Assembly (NCBI GenBank): GCA_002491945.1
Contig: DKWX01000046.1
Coordinates: 1 to 15,367 of the forward strand
Reading direction: 5' to 3'
Origin: Porphyromonadaceae bacterium UBA7141
GTDB taxonomy: Bacteria > Bacteroidota > Bacteroidia > Bacteroidales > Muribaculaceae
DNA length: 15,367 nucleotides
The position numbers and the translations under genes were made by a program. The notes under the pieces were generated by a model. It saw only the letters and a list, made by a program, of their open reading frames with translations. It did not search any database and was not told where the DNA came from. Below, piece after piece: positions 1-6,914 of this stretch (position 1 is its first letter; each line of letters starts with the position of its first letter).

Positions 1-22
1 TAGTGTTTACCTCCTACTCGAT

Positions 23-210
23 TTAAGTAAGTGTTCAAATTTAACCTATAGTAATTGAAAGGAAATCTTTTATACAATCTGCAGCTTCTTTTTTTGCAGC
101 TTCCGGCTTGTCGTTCAGTCGAATATGTTAATATTCTCCTTCACTCCGCACTGGAATCGACTAAAAAATAAGCCCTCATATTGTATAAATTAAATTGAAC
201 ACGTACTTAA
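23..210. repeat. MITE-like element with imperfect terminal inverted repeats
   Basis: The segment at 23-43 reads TTAAGTAAGTGTTCAAATTTA. The reverse complement of 191-210 is TTAAGTACGTGTTCAATTTA, which differs by one substitution and one single-base indel. Further in, 69-78 (TTTATACAAT) is exactly the reverse complement of 180-189. The two arms could fold into a long interrupted hairpin. About 190 bp in length with no transposase gene suggests a miniature inverted-repeat element or the collapsed remnant of an insertion sequence. No clear target-site duplication is seen; only a GA dinucleotide lies on both outer sides. The family is not recognised. Confidence 0.55.
41..127 (-). pseudogene. short protein-like fragment without a start codon
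   Basis: On the minus strand an open stretch of 28 codons ends in TAA at 41-43 and begins just after an in-frame TAA. It reads HIRLNDKPEAAKKEAADC then IKDFLSITIG. It has no ATG, but looks like the charged, helical C-terminus of a real protein. It lies within the palindromic element, so it may be debris of a transposase or of a gene the element entered. No family is recognised; coding status is doubtful. Confidence 0.2.
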
Positions 211-234
211 GACCCCATCCCCAATATTTGTTAA

Positions 235-303
235 GGCCAGGGTCGCATATCTCTGAGTGATGAAGAATTAGAGGAGTGGGCGAGTAAGCTGAGGCTGAAG
301 TGA
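235..303 (+). pseudogene. short protein-like fragment, C-terminal remnant
   Basis: A 22-codon plus-strand stretch, bounded by TAA at 232-234 and TGA at 301-303, reads GQGRISLSDEELEEWASK then LRLK. There is no start codon. Its strongly helical, charged composition resembles a genuine protein C-terminus rather than random DNA. It sits between the palindromic element and the 3' end of the ABC-F gene and could be the tail of a gene that was disrupted. No family is recognised. Confidence 0.2.
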
Positions 304-322
304 AAGCGAATGATGAGGCAGG

Positions 323-2128
323 TCAATCTTCGATTTCAAGCAGTTCGAGAAGACGGAGTTCGGCGATGTCGATCTCTTCGACGAGTTTTGCCATGCGTGC
401 ACCTGCGTCGATAAGGGCATTGTTGGTCATGGAGCCTGAAGACATCTCTTGTTCGAGATGGCGTTTCTCCTCTTCGAGGGATGGCAGCAGGGCTTCGAGT
501 TCTTCTTTTTCTCGTCTTTCCTTGAAAGAGAGCCGAGGCTTCTTCTCTGTGCGAGGTTTTGTGGATACCGGAGCATCTGCCGGGCAGTTAGTCTGTGTAG
601 CAGATGCGGTGAGCCGGGCTTTCTCTTTTTCTTCCTCATGAACGCAGTGCCGATAGGTGGAATAGTCTCCAGGGAAATCACGAACATCTCCATCTCCCTT
701 GAATACGAAGATGTGGTCGACGATGCGGTCAAGAAAGAATCGGTCGTGGCTAATGACGATTACGCATCCTTTGAAATTGACGAGATAGTCTTCAAGGATG
801 GAGAGTGTCACTATGTCAAGGTCGTTGGTCGGCTCGTCAAGTATCAGGAAATTGGGGCTCTTCATCAGCACTGTGGCCAGATATAGCCGGCGGCGTTCAC
901 CACCGGATAGCTTGTGTATATATTTTTGCTGTGCGGCCGGCGTGAAGAGGAAGTGAGATAGAAATTGTGATGCTGAGAGAGAGGTCTTGTCGTCAATGCG
1001 TATGGTTTCAGCAATTTCACGCACAGCATCGATTACGCGTTTGCGGTCGTCGAATCCAGTCATTCCTTCTTGACTGTAGTATCCGAAGCGTACAGTCTGT
1101 CCGATGTCGAAGTGTCCGGAGTCGGGAGGTATCAAACCTTGCAGCAGCTTGATGAAAGTGGATTTTCCGGCACCGTTGCCGCCGACAATCCCAACCTTTT
1201 CGTAACGAGCAAAAGTATAGTTCCAGTTCCTGAGTATTATAGTGGAGCCGAATGCCTTGCTGACATTAACCGCTTCGAATATTTTAGAGCCGATATAGCT
1301 TGAGCTGACCGCCATGTTGACCTGACGGTCGGAAAGGTTGATGTGGCTACGCTGTTCAAGCTGACGGAAGTTGTCGATGCGGTATTTTGCTTTGGAGCCA
1401 CGTGCCTGTGGCTGGCGGCGCATCCATTCGAGTTCGGTGCGTAAGAGGTTTTTTATCTTGGCGAGTTCGGTGCCGAGGTTGTCGAGACGTTCCTGACGTT
1501 TGCGCAGGTAGTAGTCATAATTGCCCTCGTAGGCAAAAACCTCTTCGCGGTCGATTTCGATTATCTTGTCGCAGACCTTATCGAGGAAGTATCTGTCGTG
1601 GGTGACCATCAGGAGCGTTATGCGCTTACGTGTGAGATAGTTCTCAAGCCATTCAATCATTTCTATGTCAAGATGGTTGGTGGGCTCGTCGAGTATCAGG
1701 AAGTCGGGCTCGGAAAGAAGAACCTTAACGAGGGCGGCGCGTTTCAGCTGACCTCCTGACAGCTGCTCCATTTTCTGCTCCATGTCTATAAGGTTGAACT
1801 GGAAGAGCATCTGTCGGGCGAGGTCGGGCCCTGAGAAATCCTCAGAGTCGCGGCGCTGAGGTGTGGCGTATTGCAATATAGACTGTTGCGGGTCGAATGG
1901 GGGCTGCTGTTCGAGGTATCCGATGCGGAGGTCATTGCGGAATACAATCCGTCCGCTGTCGTAGTCTTCCTTGCCGGCAATGATATTGAGGAAAGTGGTT
2001 TTCCCGGCACCGTTCTGTGCGATAAGACCAATTTTGTCACCCTCGTATATACCGAGGGTGACATCCTGGAACAGCATTCGGTCGCCTATAGATTTGGTAA
2101 GGCGGTCAATCTGTAGGTAACTGATCAT
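323..2128 (-). CDS. ABC-F family ATPase, Uup-like, with C-terminal coiled coil
   Basis: This 601-residue soluble protein has two ABC ATPase domains in one chain and no membrane segment, the layout of ABC-F proteins that act on the ribosome rather than in transport. Domain 1 has a Walker A motif (AQNGAGKT, residues 37-44), an LSGGQ signature (123-127), a Walker B motif (LILDE, 144-148) and switch His177. Domain 2 has GGNGAGKS (316-323), LSGGE (407-411), LILDE (428-432) and His461. Both sites look complete. A charged helical linker spans about 205-260. A Lys/Glu-rich coiled coil at about 530-601 matches the C-terminal DNA-binding domain typical of Uup, which in E. coli is linked to ribosome function and to precise excision of transposons. 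The ATG overlaps the stop of ridA as TGATG, so translational coupling is likely. Uup is the best subfamily guess; a resistance-type ABC-F is less likely given the C-terminal domain. Confidence 0.9.
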   Translation of the reverse strand: MISYLQIDRLTKSIGDRMLFQDVTLGIYEGDKIGLIAQNGAGKTTFLNIIAGKEDYDSGRIVFRNDLRIGYLEQQPPFDPQQSILQYATPQRRDSEDFSGPDLARQMLFQFNLIDMEQKMEQLSGGQLKRAALVKVLLSEPDFLILDEPTNHLDIEMIEWLENYLTRKRITLLMVTHDRYFLDKVCDKIIEIDREEVFAYEGNYDYYLRKRQERLDNLGTELAKIKNLLRTELEWMRRQPQARGSKAKYRIDNFRQLEQRSHINLSDRQVNMAVSSSYIGSKIFEAVNVSKAFGSTIILRNWNYTFARYEKVGIVGGNGAGKSTFIKLLQGLIPPDSGHFDIGQTVRFGYYSQEGMTGFDDRKRVIDAVREIAETIRIDDKTSLSASQFLSHFLFTPAAQQKYIHKLSGGERRRLYLATVLMKSPNFLILDEPTNDLDIVTLSILEDYLVNFKGCVIVISHDRFFLDRIVDHIFVFKGDGDVRDFPGDYSTYRHCVHEEEKEKARLTASATQTNCPADAPVSTKPRTEKKPRLSFKERREKEELEALLPSLEEEKRHLEQEMSSGSMTNNALIDAGARMAKLVEEIDIAELRLLELLEIED

Positions 2129-2502
2129 CAGATGGCTGCTATGACCTCAATTTCCACAAGAGCTTTCTTGGGGAGTTCCTTCACTGCGAATGCGCAGCGT
2201 GCGGGGAATACGGCTTTGAATTCCTCTGCGTATACCTCGTTCATAGGAGCGAAGTACTCCATGTCGGCAAGGAATACTGTGGTCTTGACTACATTGTCGA
2301 GCGTCGCGCCGACCTCAGCGAGGATATGCTTGATGTTAGCAATCGACTGGCGAGTCTGAGCTTTGATGTCGGCGGGCATTTCGCCTGTGACGGCATCGAT
2401 GGGGAGCTGGCCGGATACGAATACGAGGTTGCCTGCTGCTACAGCCTGGCTGTAGGGGCCGATAGCTCCTGGAGCTTTGGATGAAGAAATTTCTTTTTTC
2501 AT
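2128..2502 (-). CDS. ridA: RidA family reactive enamine/imine deaminase
   Basis: The 124-residue product is a full-length RidA (YjgF/YER057c/UK114) protein. RidA enzymes are cytosolic trimers that hydrolyse reactive 2-aminoacrylate and related enamine/imine intermediates released by PLP enzymes such as threonine dehydratase. Visible family features are GPYSQAV (Tyr17), the FPARCAF segment with the substrate-carboxylate Arg102, and the closing EIEVIAA with Glu118. The start MKKEISSSKAPGAIGPYSQ at 2502 is chosen because it matches the usual family N-terminus; an upstream in-frame ATG would add 13 unlikely residues. The gene leads a minus-strand operon with the following ABC-F gene, which starts within its stop codon. 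A good promoter lies about 65-95 bp upstream. Confidence 0.93.
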   Translation of the reverse strand: MKKEISSSKAPGAIGPYSQAVAAGNLVFVSGQLPIDAVTGEMPADIKAQTRQSIANIKHILAEVGATLDNVVKTTVFLADMEYFAPMNEVYAEEFKAVFPARCAFAVKELPKKALVEIEVIAAI

Positions 2503-2566
2503 TTGTTTAGAACTATAATACGACCTGCATCGTTGTTGCAAATGGTCGTGGGGTTGGATTCGGATG

Positions 2567-2598
2567 TAAAGTTATAAAGAAAGTATGAGACTCGCAAA
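2567..2598 (-). promoter_or_regulatory. Bacteroidetes-type promoter of the ridA operon
   Basis: Read on the minus strand there is a TTTG -33 box (2598-2595), a 20-bp spacer and a TAACTTTA -7 box (2574-2567). The consensus is TTTG and TAnnTTTG, so only the last base of the -7 box differs. Transcription would begin near 2560, leaving a leader of roughly 58 nt before ridA. The -33 box lies inside the first codons of the divergent DUF3943 gene. Confidence 0.6.
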
Positions 2599-4363
2599 TT
2601 CCACTGTAAATAAGCGGCGGGGATTGGTTGCACTTCTGAGTGCTTTTGTACTTGCCGGATATGCTGAGGCTCAGGCCTTGACGTCAGAGCGGCCTGAGGA
2701 TGTATCGCCGGAGTGTATGGAGGTTCTGGTTGAATCGGCTGAACCGGATTCTCTTGAGATGGCGTGTACGGAATATGTGGAAGGATATTCGGCCGAGGAA
2801 TCGTCAGAGCTGTGCGACATGCCTGCAGATGAAGTCGAGTCGGACCCGGAAGAGATAAACGGTGCGGGGCATATGTCTGCCGAGCATTGGCGTCCGGCAT
2901 ATCGTCATATTATGGTGGCTCCGGAGCTTCCGGACAGTGCAGACGTGACTATGTATGGCAAGCGCGCGTTCTGGCGTGCCGGAGCAGAGGTCGTAGGATT
3001 TAATCTGGGGTTATGGTCGTTTGATCGTTTTGTGCTGAAGGGACATTATGCGTATATATCGTGGAACAGTATCAAGGAGAATTTTCGTCATGGCTTTGAA
3101 TGGGACGATGACCACCTGCATACGAATATGTTTGACCATCCATACAATGGGTCGATATTCTACAATGCCGGACGCAGCAATGGCTTCAACTACTGGCAGT
3201 CGGAATTGTTTGCAATCGGCGGTAGCGCAATGTGGGAGATGTTTATGGAGTGTGAATACCCGTCGACAAATGATATAATCGCCACACCGATAGGTGGCGC
3301 AGCCATAGGAGAGGTGCTGTATCGCACATCGGATCTTGTAATAGACGATCGTAGCTGGGGAGCCGAACGGCTGGGCAGAGAGCTTGCCTTATTTTTTATC
3401 AATCCGATGCGTGGCATCAACCGGCTGATCACAGGAGCATCGTTTAAGAGGCGGGCATCGAACGGGCGTCGGTTCGGCGTGCCTCCTATAAGTATGGATA
3501 TATCTGTCGGGGCCCGGATGCTTGCAATTCGGGAAAATGAGGAGGGTGTGAAGGGCGGTGCTGCCGCAGAGGTGGCGATAGAATATGGCGACAGGTATAC
3601 GGGAAGTACGCGTGCTCCGTATGATTATTTCTCATTTCTTATTGAAGTCCAGACCATTAAGTCACAGCCGCTGCTTAGCCGCGCTGAAATCATAGGGCGT
3701 CTGTTGGGACGGGAGGTTCTTGAGCGTAGTCGGCTTCATGTTAATGTGGGGATGTATCAGCATTTTGATTTTTTTGATTCCGACACGGTGAGAGATGACC
3801 ATAACAAGTATTTTATACCATGTGTGGTGCCGTATAAGCTGGGGACGCCGGCTTCGGTAGGGGGCGGTGTGATGGCAAGGTATATACCGACGCCAAGTCT
3901 GACGTTCGATGGGTATCTGCATCTCAATTTTGTGGGTCTGGCAGGTGTGCTGACAGATTTCTATCGCGACTATCACCGTAACTACAATTGGGGCACCGGA
4001 TTCTCAATCAAGGGTGGATTGAACTGGGCACTTCCCGACGACAGGGTATCGGTGAAACTGGCCAATCAGTTTTATCACATATATGTGTGGAATGGGTCGG
4101 ATCCGGATTTCTATGAGTCATCGACATCGGATGGAGTGCCGGTGGTGGTGCATGCGTCGGCATTGCGTTCGATATTCAATCATTTTGAGATGTCGGCAAG
4201 TTATAAGCTTTGGTGGGGACTGTATTTGACTGCCGGGCTTGACCTGTATTCACGTGTGACTGATTATCAAGGGAAGATAACGGTAGGTGGAGCCACGTTC
4301 AGTAATCCAATAATAAGGAGTCGTCAGCTTGGAGTGCATCTGATGATGACTTATAAGTTTTGA
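2585..4363 (+). CDS. DUF3943 domain outer-membrane protein
   Basis: This is a 592-residue exported protein. Residues 1-30 form a signal peptide: basic start, hydrophobic core GLVALLSAFVLAG, then AEA before the probable cleavage site. An acidic Glu/Asp/Ser-rich stretch (about 32-95) follows. The DUF3943 region covers about 125-285 and has the aromatic- and Asn/His-rich segments NSIKENFRHGFEWDDDHLHT (161-180), NMFDHPYNGSIFYNAGRSNG (181-200) and TPIGGAAIGE (234-243). The rest is rich in alternating aromatic/polar strands and ends in LMMTYKF; a terminal Phe is the usual signal for outer-membrane beta-barrels. DUF3943 proteins are common in Bacteroidetes and have no established biochemical role, so only the location is inferred. 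The gene is divergent from ridA and converges on the tRNA, with a terminator after its stop. No clear promoter of its own was found. Confidence 0.85.
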   Translation: MRLANSTVNKRRGLVALLSAFVLAGYAEAQALTSERPEDVSPECMEVLVESAEPDSLEMACTEYVEGYSAEESSELCDMPADEVESDPEEINGAGHMSAEHWRPAYRHIMVAPELPDSADVTMYGKRAFWRAGAEVVGFNLGLWSFDRFVLKGHYAYISWNSIKENFRHGFEWDDDHLHTNMFDHPYNGSIFYNAGRSNGFNYWQSELFAIGGSAMWEMFMECEYPSTNDIIATPIGGAAIGEVLYRTSDLVIDDRSWGAERLGRELALFFINPMRGINRLITGASFKRRASNGRRFGVPPISMDISVGARMLAIRENEEGVKGGAAAEVAIEYGDRYTGSTRAPYDYFSFLIEVQTIKSQPLLSRAEIIGRLLGREVLERSRLHVNVGMYQHFDFFDSDTVRDDHNKYFIPCVVPYKLGTPASVGGGVMARYIPTPSLTFDGYLHLNFVGLAGVLTDFYRDYHRNYNWGTGFSIKGGLNWALPDDRVSVKLANQFYHIYVWNGSDPDFYESSTSDGVPVVVHASALRSIFNHFEMSASYKLWWGLYLTAGLDLYSRVTDYQGKITVGGATFSNPIIRSRQLGVHLMMTYKF

Positions 4364-4456
4364 TTTTATGGTATCGGCGCAAAGTGCCTTATTGATGCGC
4401 CTACTTATGTGTGTAGCGGGCGCCCATTCCAGTCTTGGCGATAATGGGGTGTGACA

Positions 4457-4500
4457 AAATTAAAGAGAATCAGCTAATTAAAGCTGATTCTCTTTAATTT
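4457..4500. terminator. bidirectional intrinsic terminator, perfect 19-bp stem
   Basis: Bases 4457-4475 and 4482-4500 are exact reverse complements around a 6-nt loop (AATTAA). The outer arms are A/T-rich, so each strand ends in a run such as CTTTAATTT, giving the U-rich 3' arm needed for termination either way. It sits 93 bp after the DUF3943 stop and 4 bp after the 3' end of the tRNA, so it serves both converging genes. Confidence 0.85.
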
Positions 4501-4504
4501 GAAG

Positions 4505-4577
4505 AGCCTTTAGCCGGACTCGAACCGGCGACCTTCGCGTTACGAATGCGATGCTCTACCAACTAAGCTATAAAGGC
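4505..4577 (-). tRNA. tRNA-Thr (anticodon CGU)
   Basis: The minus strand folds into a complete 73-nt cloverleaf: acceptor stem GCCTTTA/TAAAGGC, D arm GCTT-AGTTGGTA-GAGC, anticodon loop TTCGTAA with anticodon CGT, a 5-nt variable loop and T arm GCCGG-TTCGAGT-CCGGC. Anticodon CGU reads ACG (Thr). The discriminator base is U73 and CCA is not encoded. The innermost pair of the anticodon stem (31-39) is A-C rather than a Watson-Crick pair; the other four pairs of that stem are intact. A promoter stands just upstream and the strong terminator directly follows. Confidence 0.95.
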
Positions 4578-4589
4578 TTGTTGCGGATG

Positions 4590-4621
4590 CAAAGTTAATA
4601 AATCCGGCTGAAATATGCAAG
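4590..4621 (-). promoter_or_regulatory. promoter of the tRNA-Thr gene
   Basis: On the minus strand, CTTG (4621-4618), 20 bp and then TAACTTTG (4597-4590) give an exact -7 match and a 3-of-4 -33 match to the Bacteroidetes consensus. Transcription would start near 4584, some 7 nt before the mature tRNA 5' end at 4577. The same CTTG-N20-TAACTTTG arrangement appears in the element's early promoter at 9102-9133. Confidence 0.7.
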
Positions 4622-4724
4622 TGAAATGCTGTTTATTTTATTTGTCCTTACTGCAAGATGTATCGCCGATGGAAAATTGCATAAATAGAGTATGATTCTA
4701 TGAATCGGAAAGGAGGCGACGCAA

Positions 4725-5021
4725 TTAATCGCAGTAGTAGTCGACGCAGGCGCGTGCTGCCTTGTAGGGGGCAACGATTGCGGCAGCTGCGAGATGGTCG
4801 GGGTGTCGGGCATATATTCCGACTTCTTCCATCGTGTCTACAGTGGCTGTCAGGACTATATCCCAGTCTTCATCGGGATTGGAATTGATACCTACTTCCA
4901 TATTGGAGAGTACATCGATTTTTTTGGGGAGAGCCATTAGGGCAGATGCGAATTCACTGGCTACCCGTCGGCGTGTCTGAGGGTCGCCGTTGAGTTTGAA
5001 GGTTACAATGTGTTTTACCAT
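4725..5021 (-). CDS. Dabb (stress-responsive A/B barrel) family protein
   Basis: The 98-residue product starts MVKHIVTFKLNGDP, the typical opening of the Dabb family (dimeric alpha-beta barrel). The middle VLSNMEVGINSNPDEDWDIVLTATV and the segment YARHPDHLAAAAIVAPYKAAR, with the conserved His-Pro and the final long helix, also fit. Family members are small cytosolic proteins that dimerise through a ferredoxin-like fold; most bacterial ones have no known substrate, so a stress role is only family-level information. The start at 5021 is chosen over an in-frame ATG seven codons upstream because the family begins at MVKH. The gene stands 177 bp after the ABC-F gene on the same strand, with a hairpin in between, so it may not share its transcript. 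Confidence 0.85.
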   Translation of the reverse strand: MVKHIVTFKLNGDPQTRRRVASEFASALMALPKKIDVLSNMEVGINSNPDEDWDIVLTATVDTMEEVGIYARHPDHLAAAAIVAPYKAARACVDYYCD

Positions 5022-5039
5022 TTTTCGTGAGATTAGAGA

Positions 5040-5069
5040 CATTCCACTGCGTCGATGCGCGGTGGAATG
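5040..5069. repeat. inverted repeat in the Dabb leader region
   Basis: CATTCCAC (5040-5047) and GTGGAATG (5062-5069) form an 8-bp perfect stem around a 14-nt loop, itself partly palindromic (TGCG and GCGC). An A-run follows on the plus strand, so for minus-strand transcripts the U-run comes before the hairpin, the wrong order for an intrinsic terminator. It may be a leader structure or protein-binding site about 20-50 nt before the Dabb start. The rest of 5022-5198 shows nothing clear. Confidence 0.4.
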
Positions 5070-5198
5070 CTAAAAAAAATGTTGCTTTCTACTTAGCCGG
5101 AGTGGCGTTTGGTAGGGCTGAAGGCACATGGCATATCCCTATTTTGAGATGCGCACTGAAGCATAGGCAGAAGTGGGATTGGAAATAGACTGAAATAA

Positions 5199-6818
5199 TC
5201 AGGCGTCGCCGTAAAGGCGTGCGCGAGCTGCGGCTACTTTGTCATCGGTGATGTAGTCATCGTAGTCCATCATTTTGTCGATTATGCCGTTGGGGGTCAG
5301 TTCAATGACACGGTTGCAGACTGTCTGTATGAATTCATGGTCGTGGCTGGCCATGAGGATTACGCCTTTGAAGTTCTGCAGAGTGTTGTTGAATGCCTGA
5401 ATTGATTCGAGGTCGAGGTGATTGGTGGGCGAATCAAGTATCAAAGTGTTGGCATCAGTGAGCATCATGCGTGCAATCATGCATCGTATTTTCTCGCCGC
5501 CTGAGAGCACGCTTGCTTTCTTAAGTACGTCTTCGCCGCTGAAAAGCATCTTGCCGAGGAATCCTTTGAGGTAGATTTCTGAACTGTCTTTAGAGTACTG
5601 ACAGAGCCAGTCGACAAGATTGAGGTCGGTCTGGAAGAAATCGGAGTTGTCAAGCGGGAGATATGCCGATGTTATTGTCTGTCCCCATTCGTAGTCGCCG
5701 GCATCTGCCTTTCGGTTGCCGTTTATGATCTCGAAAAGGGCAGTCATGGCTCTTGGGTCGCGGCTAAGGAACGCCACTTTGTCGCCCTTTTCAATCTGGA
5801 AGTTGACATCATCAAATAGCACTTCTCCGTCGACGGAGGCCTTGAGGCCTTTGACTTCAAGAATCTTGTTGCCCACTTCGCGGCAGGGGGTGAAAATAAT
5901 GCCCGGATATCTGCGTGAAGATGGTTGAATCTCCTCGATGTTGAGTTTTTCGAGCATTTTCTTGCGGCTTGTGGTCTGTTTTGACTTAGCCACATTTGCA
6001 CTGAACCGTTGTATGAATTCGAGGAGCTCTTTCCGTTTTTCTTCAGCTTTCTTGTTGGCGGCCTGTTGCTGGCGGAGAGCAAGCTGAGAAGACTGATACC
6101 AGAAGCTGTAGTTGCCGGCAAAGAGTGATATTTTATTGTAGTCTATATCGAGGGTGTGGGTGCTGACGGCATCAAGGAAGTGACGGTCGTGGCTCACAAC
6201 GAGAACAGTATTCTCGAAGTTGGCGAGATAATTTTCGAGCCATGCCACAGTTTCGAGGTCAAGGTCGTTGGTGGGCTCGTCGAGCAGAAGGTTGTCGGGG
6301 TTGCCGAAGAGTGCTTTGGCGAGTAGTACGCGCACTTTCTCATTTGCGCTCATATCTTTCATGAGCATATAGTGGCGGTCTTCCTTTATACCAAGTCCCG
6401 AGAGTAGAGCGGCAGCATCGGATTCTGCGTTCCAACCCTCGAGTTCGGCGAATTTTTCTTCAAGTTCAGCAGCGCGTATGCCGTCTTCATCGGAGAAATC
6501 TTCTTTAGCGTATATTTCGTCTTTTTCCTGTTTGATATCCCAAAGTACGGTATGGCCGCGGAGTACGGTTTCGATGACTGTACATTCATCGAATTCGAAG
6601 TGGTCCTGGGAGAGTACGGACAGGCGCTCGCCCGGGCCAAAGGTGACATTGCCGTGAGTGGGTGAGAGTTGTCCGGAGAGAATGCGCATCAATGTGGATT
6701 TTCCGGCGCCGTTGGCACCGATTATGCCGTAGCAGTTGCCACGGTTGAAGGTGAGATTCACGTCTTGGAAAAGTGTGCGTTTTCCGAACTGAATCCCGAG
6801 ATTATTTGTCTGAATCAT
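5199..6818 (-). CDS. ABC-F family ATPase, YbiT-like, with degenerate second ATPase site
   Basis: This 539-residue soluble twin-ATPase protein has no membrane segments and is of the length usual for YbiT/EttA-type ABC-F proteins, translation factors that bind the ribosomal E site. Domain 1 has a normal Walker A (GANGAGKS, 34-41), Walker B with catalytic Glu (LLLDE, 177-181) and His210, but its signature is MSANEK (156-161) instead of LSGGEK; a degenerate first signature is also known in E. coli YbiT. A Lys/Arg-rich linker covers about 245-300. Domain 2 keeps the signature LSGGEK (438-443) and His492, but its Walker A position reads SRDPRAMT (352-359), without the glycines or the Lys, and its Walker B reads LILDS, with Ser463 where the catalytic Glu belongs. 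One composite ATP site is therefore probably inactive. The gene is complete, so this looks like fixed divergence rather than decay. The integrase gene ends 96 bp upstream in the same direction. Confidence 0.9.
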   Translation of the reverse strand: MIQTNNLGIQFGKRTLFQDVNLTFNRGNCYGIIGANGAGKSTLMRILSGQLSPTHGNVTFGPGERLSVLSQDHFEFDECTVIETVLRGHTVLWDIKQEKDEIYAKEDFSDEDGIRAAELEEKFAELEGWNAESDAAALLSGLGIKEDRHYMLMKDMSANEKVRVLLAKALFGNPDNLLLDEPTNDLDLETVAWLENYLANFENTVLVVSHDRHFLDAVSTHTLDIDYNKISLFAGNYSFWYQSSQLALRQQQAANKKAEEKRKELLEFIQRFSANVAKSKQTTSRKKMLEKLNIEEIQPSSRRYPGIIFTPCREVGNKILEVKGLKASVDGEVLFDDVNFQIEKGDKVAFLSRDPRAMTALFEIINGNRKADAGDYEWGQTITSAYLPLDNSDFFQTDLNLVDWLCQYSKDSSEIYLKGFLGKMLFSGEDVLKKASVLSGGEKIRCMIARMMLTDANTLILDSPTNHLDLESIQAFNNTLQNFKGVILMASHDHEFIQTVCNRVIELTPNGIIDKMMDYDDYITDDKVAAARARLYGDA

Positions 6819-6855
6819 TTGGATGGTGATTGATAGGGAGTTAGGAAAATGGGGA

Positions 6856-6898
6856 ACGGAAAACGGAACTATTTGGGAATTTTGTAGGCGTTTTCCGT
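6856..6898. repeat. 10-bp inverted repeat between integrase and host ABC-F gene
   Basis: ACGGAAAACG (6856-6865) and CGTTTTCCGT (6889-6898) are perfect reverse complements separated by 23 bp. They fill most of the 96-bp gap between the integrase stop and the ABC-F start, which is where the left junction of the element is expected. It could be a weak terminator for the integrase transcript, or binding arms near an attachment site; the 23-bp spacer is long for a tyrosine-recombinase core. No Bacteroidetes-type promoter for the ABC-F gene was found here. Confidence 0.35.
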
Positions 6899-6914
6899 GG
6901 GGAATATGTCGGGG

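Noticed and set aside
4364..4456. Possible small gene or RNA between DUF3943 and the terminator
   Set aside because: No frame with a plausible start and no convincing structure or promoter was seen; it is probably just the 3' untranslated region.
323..5021. Possible antibiotic-resistance ABC-F gene
   Set aside because: The 601-aa ABC-F has the C-terminal coiled-coil domain of housekeeping Uup proteins and sits in an operon with ridA, not in a resistance context.
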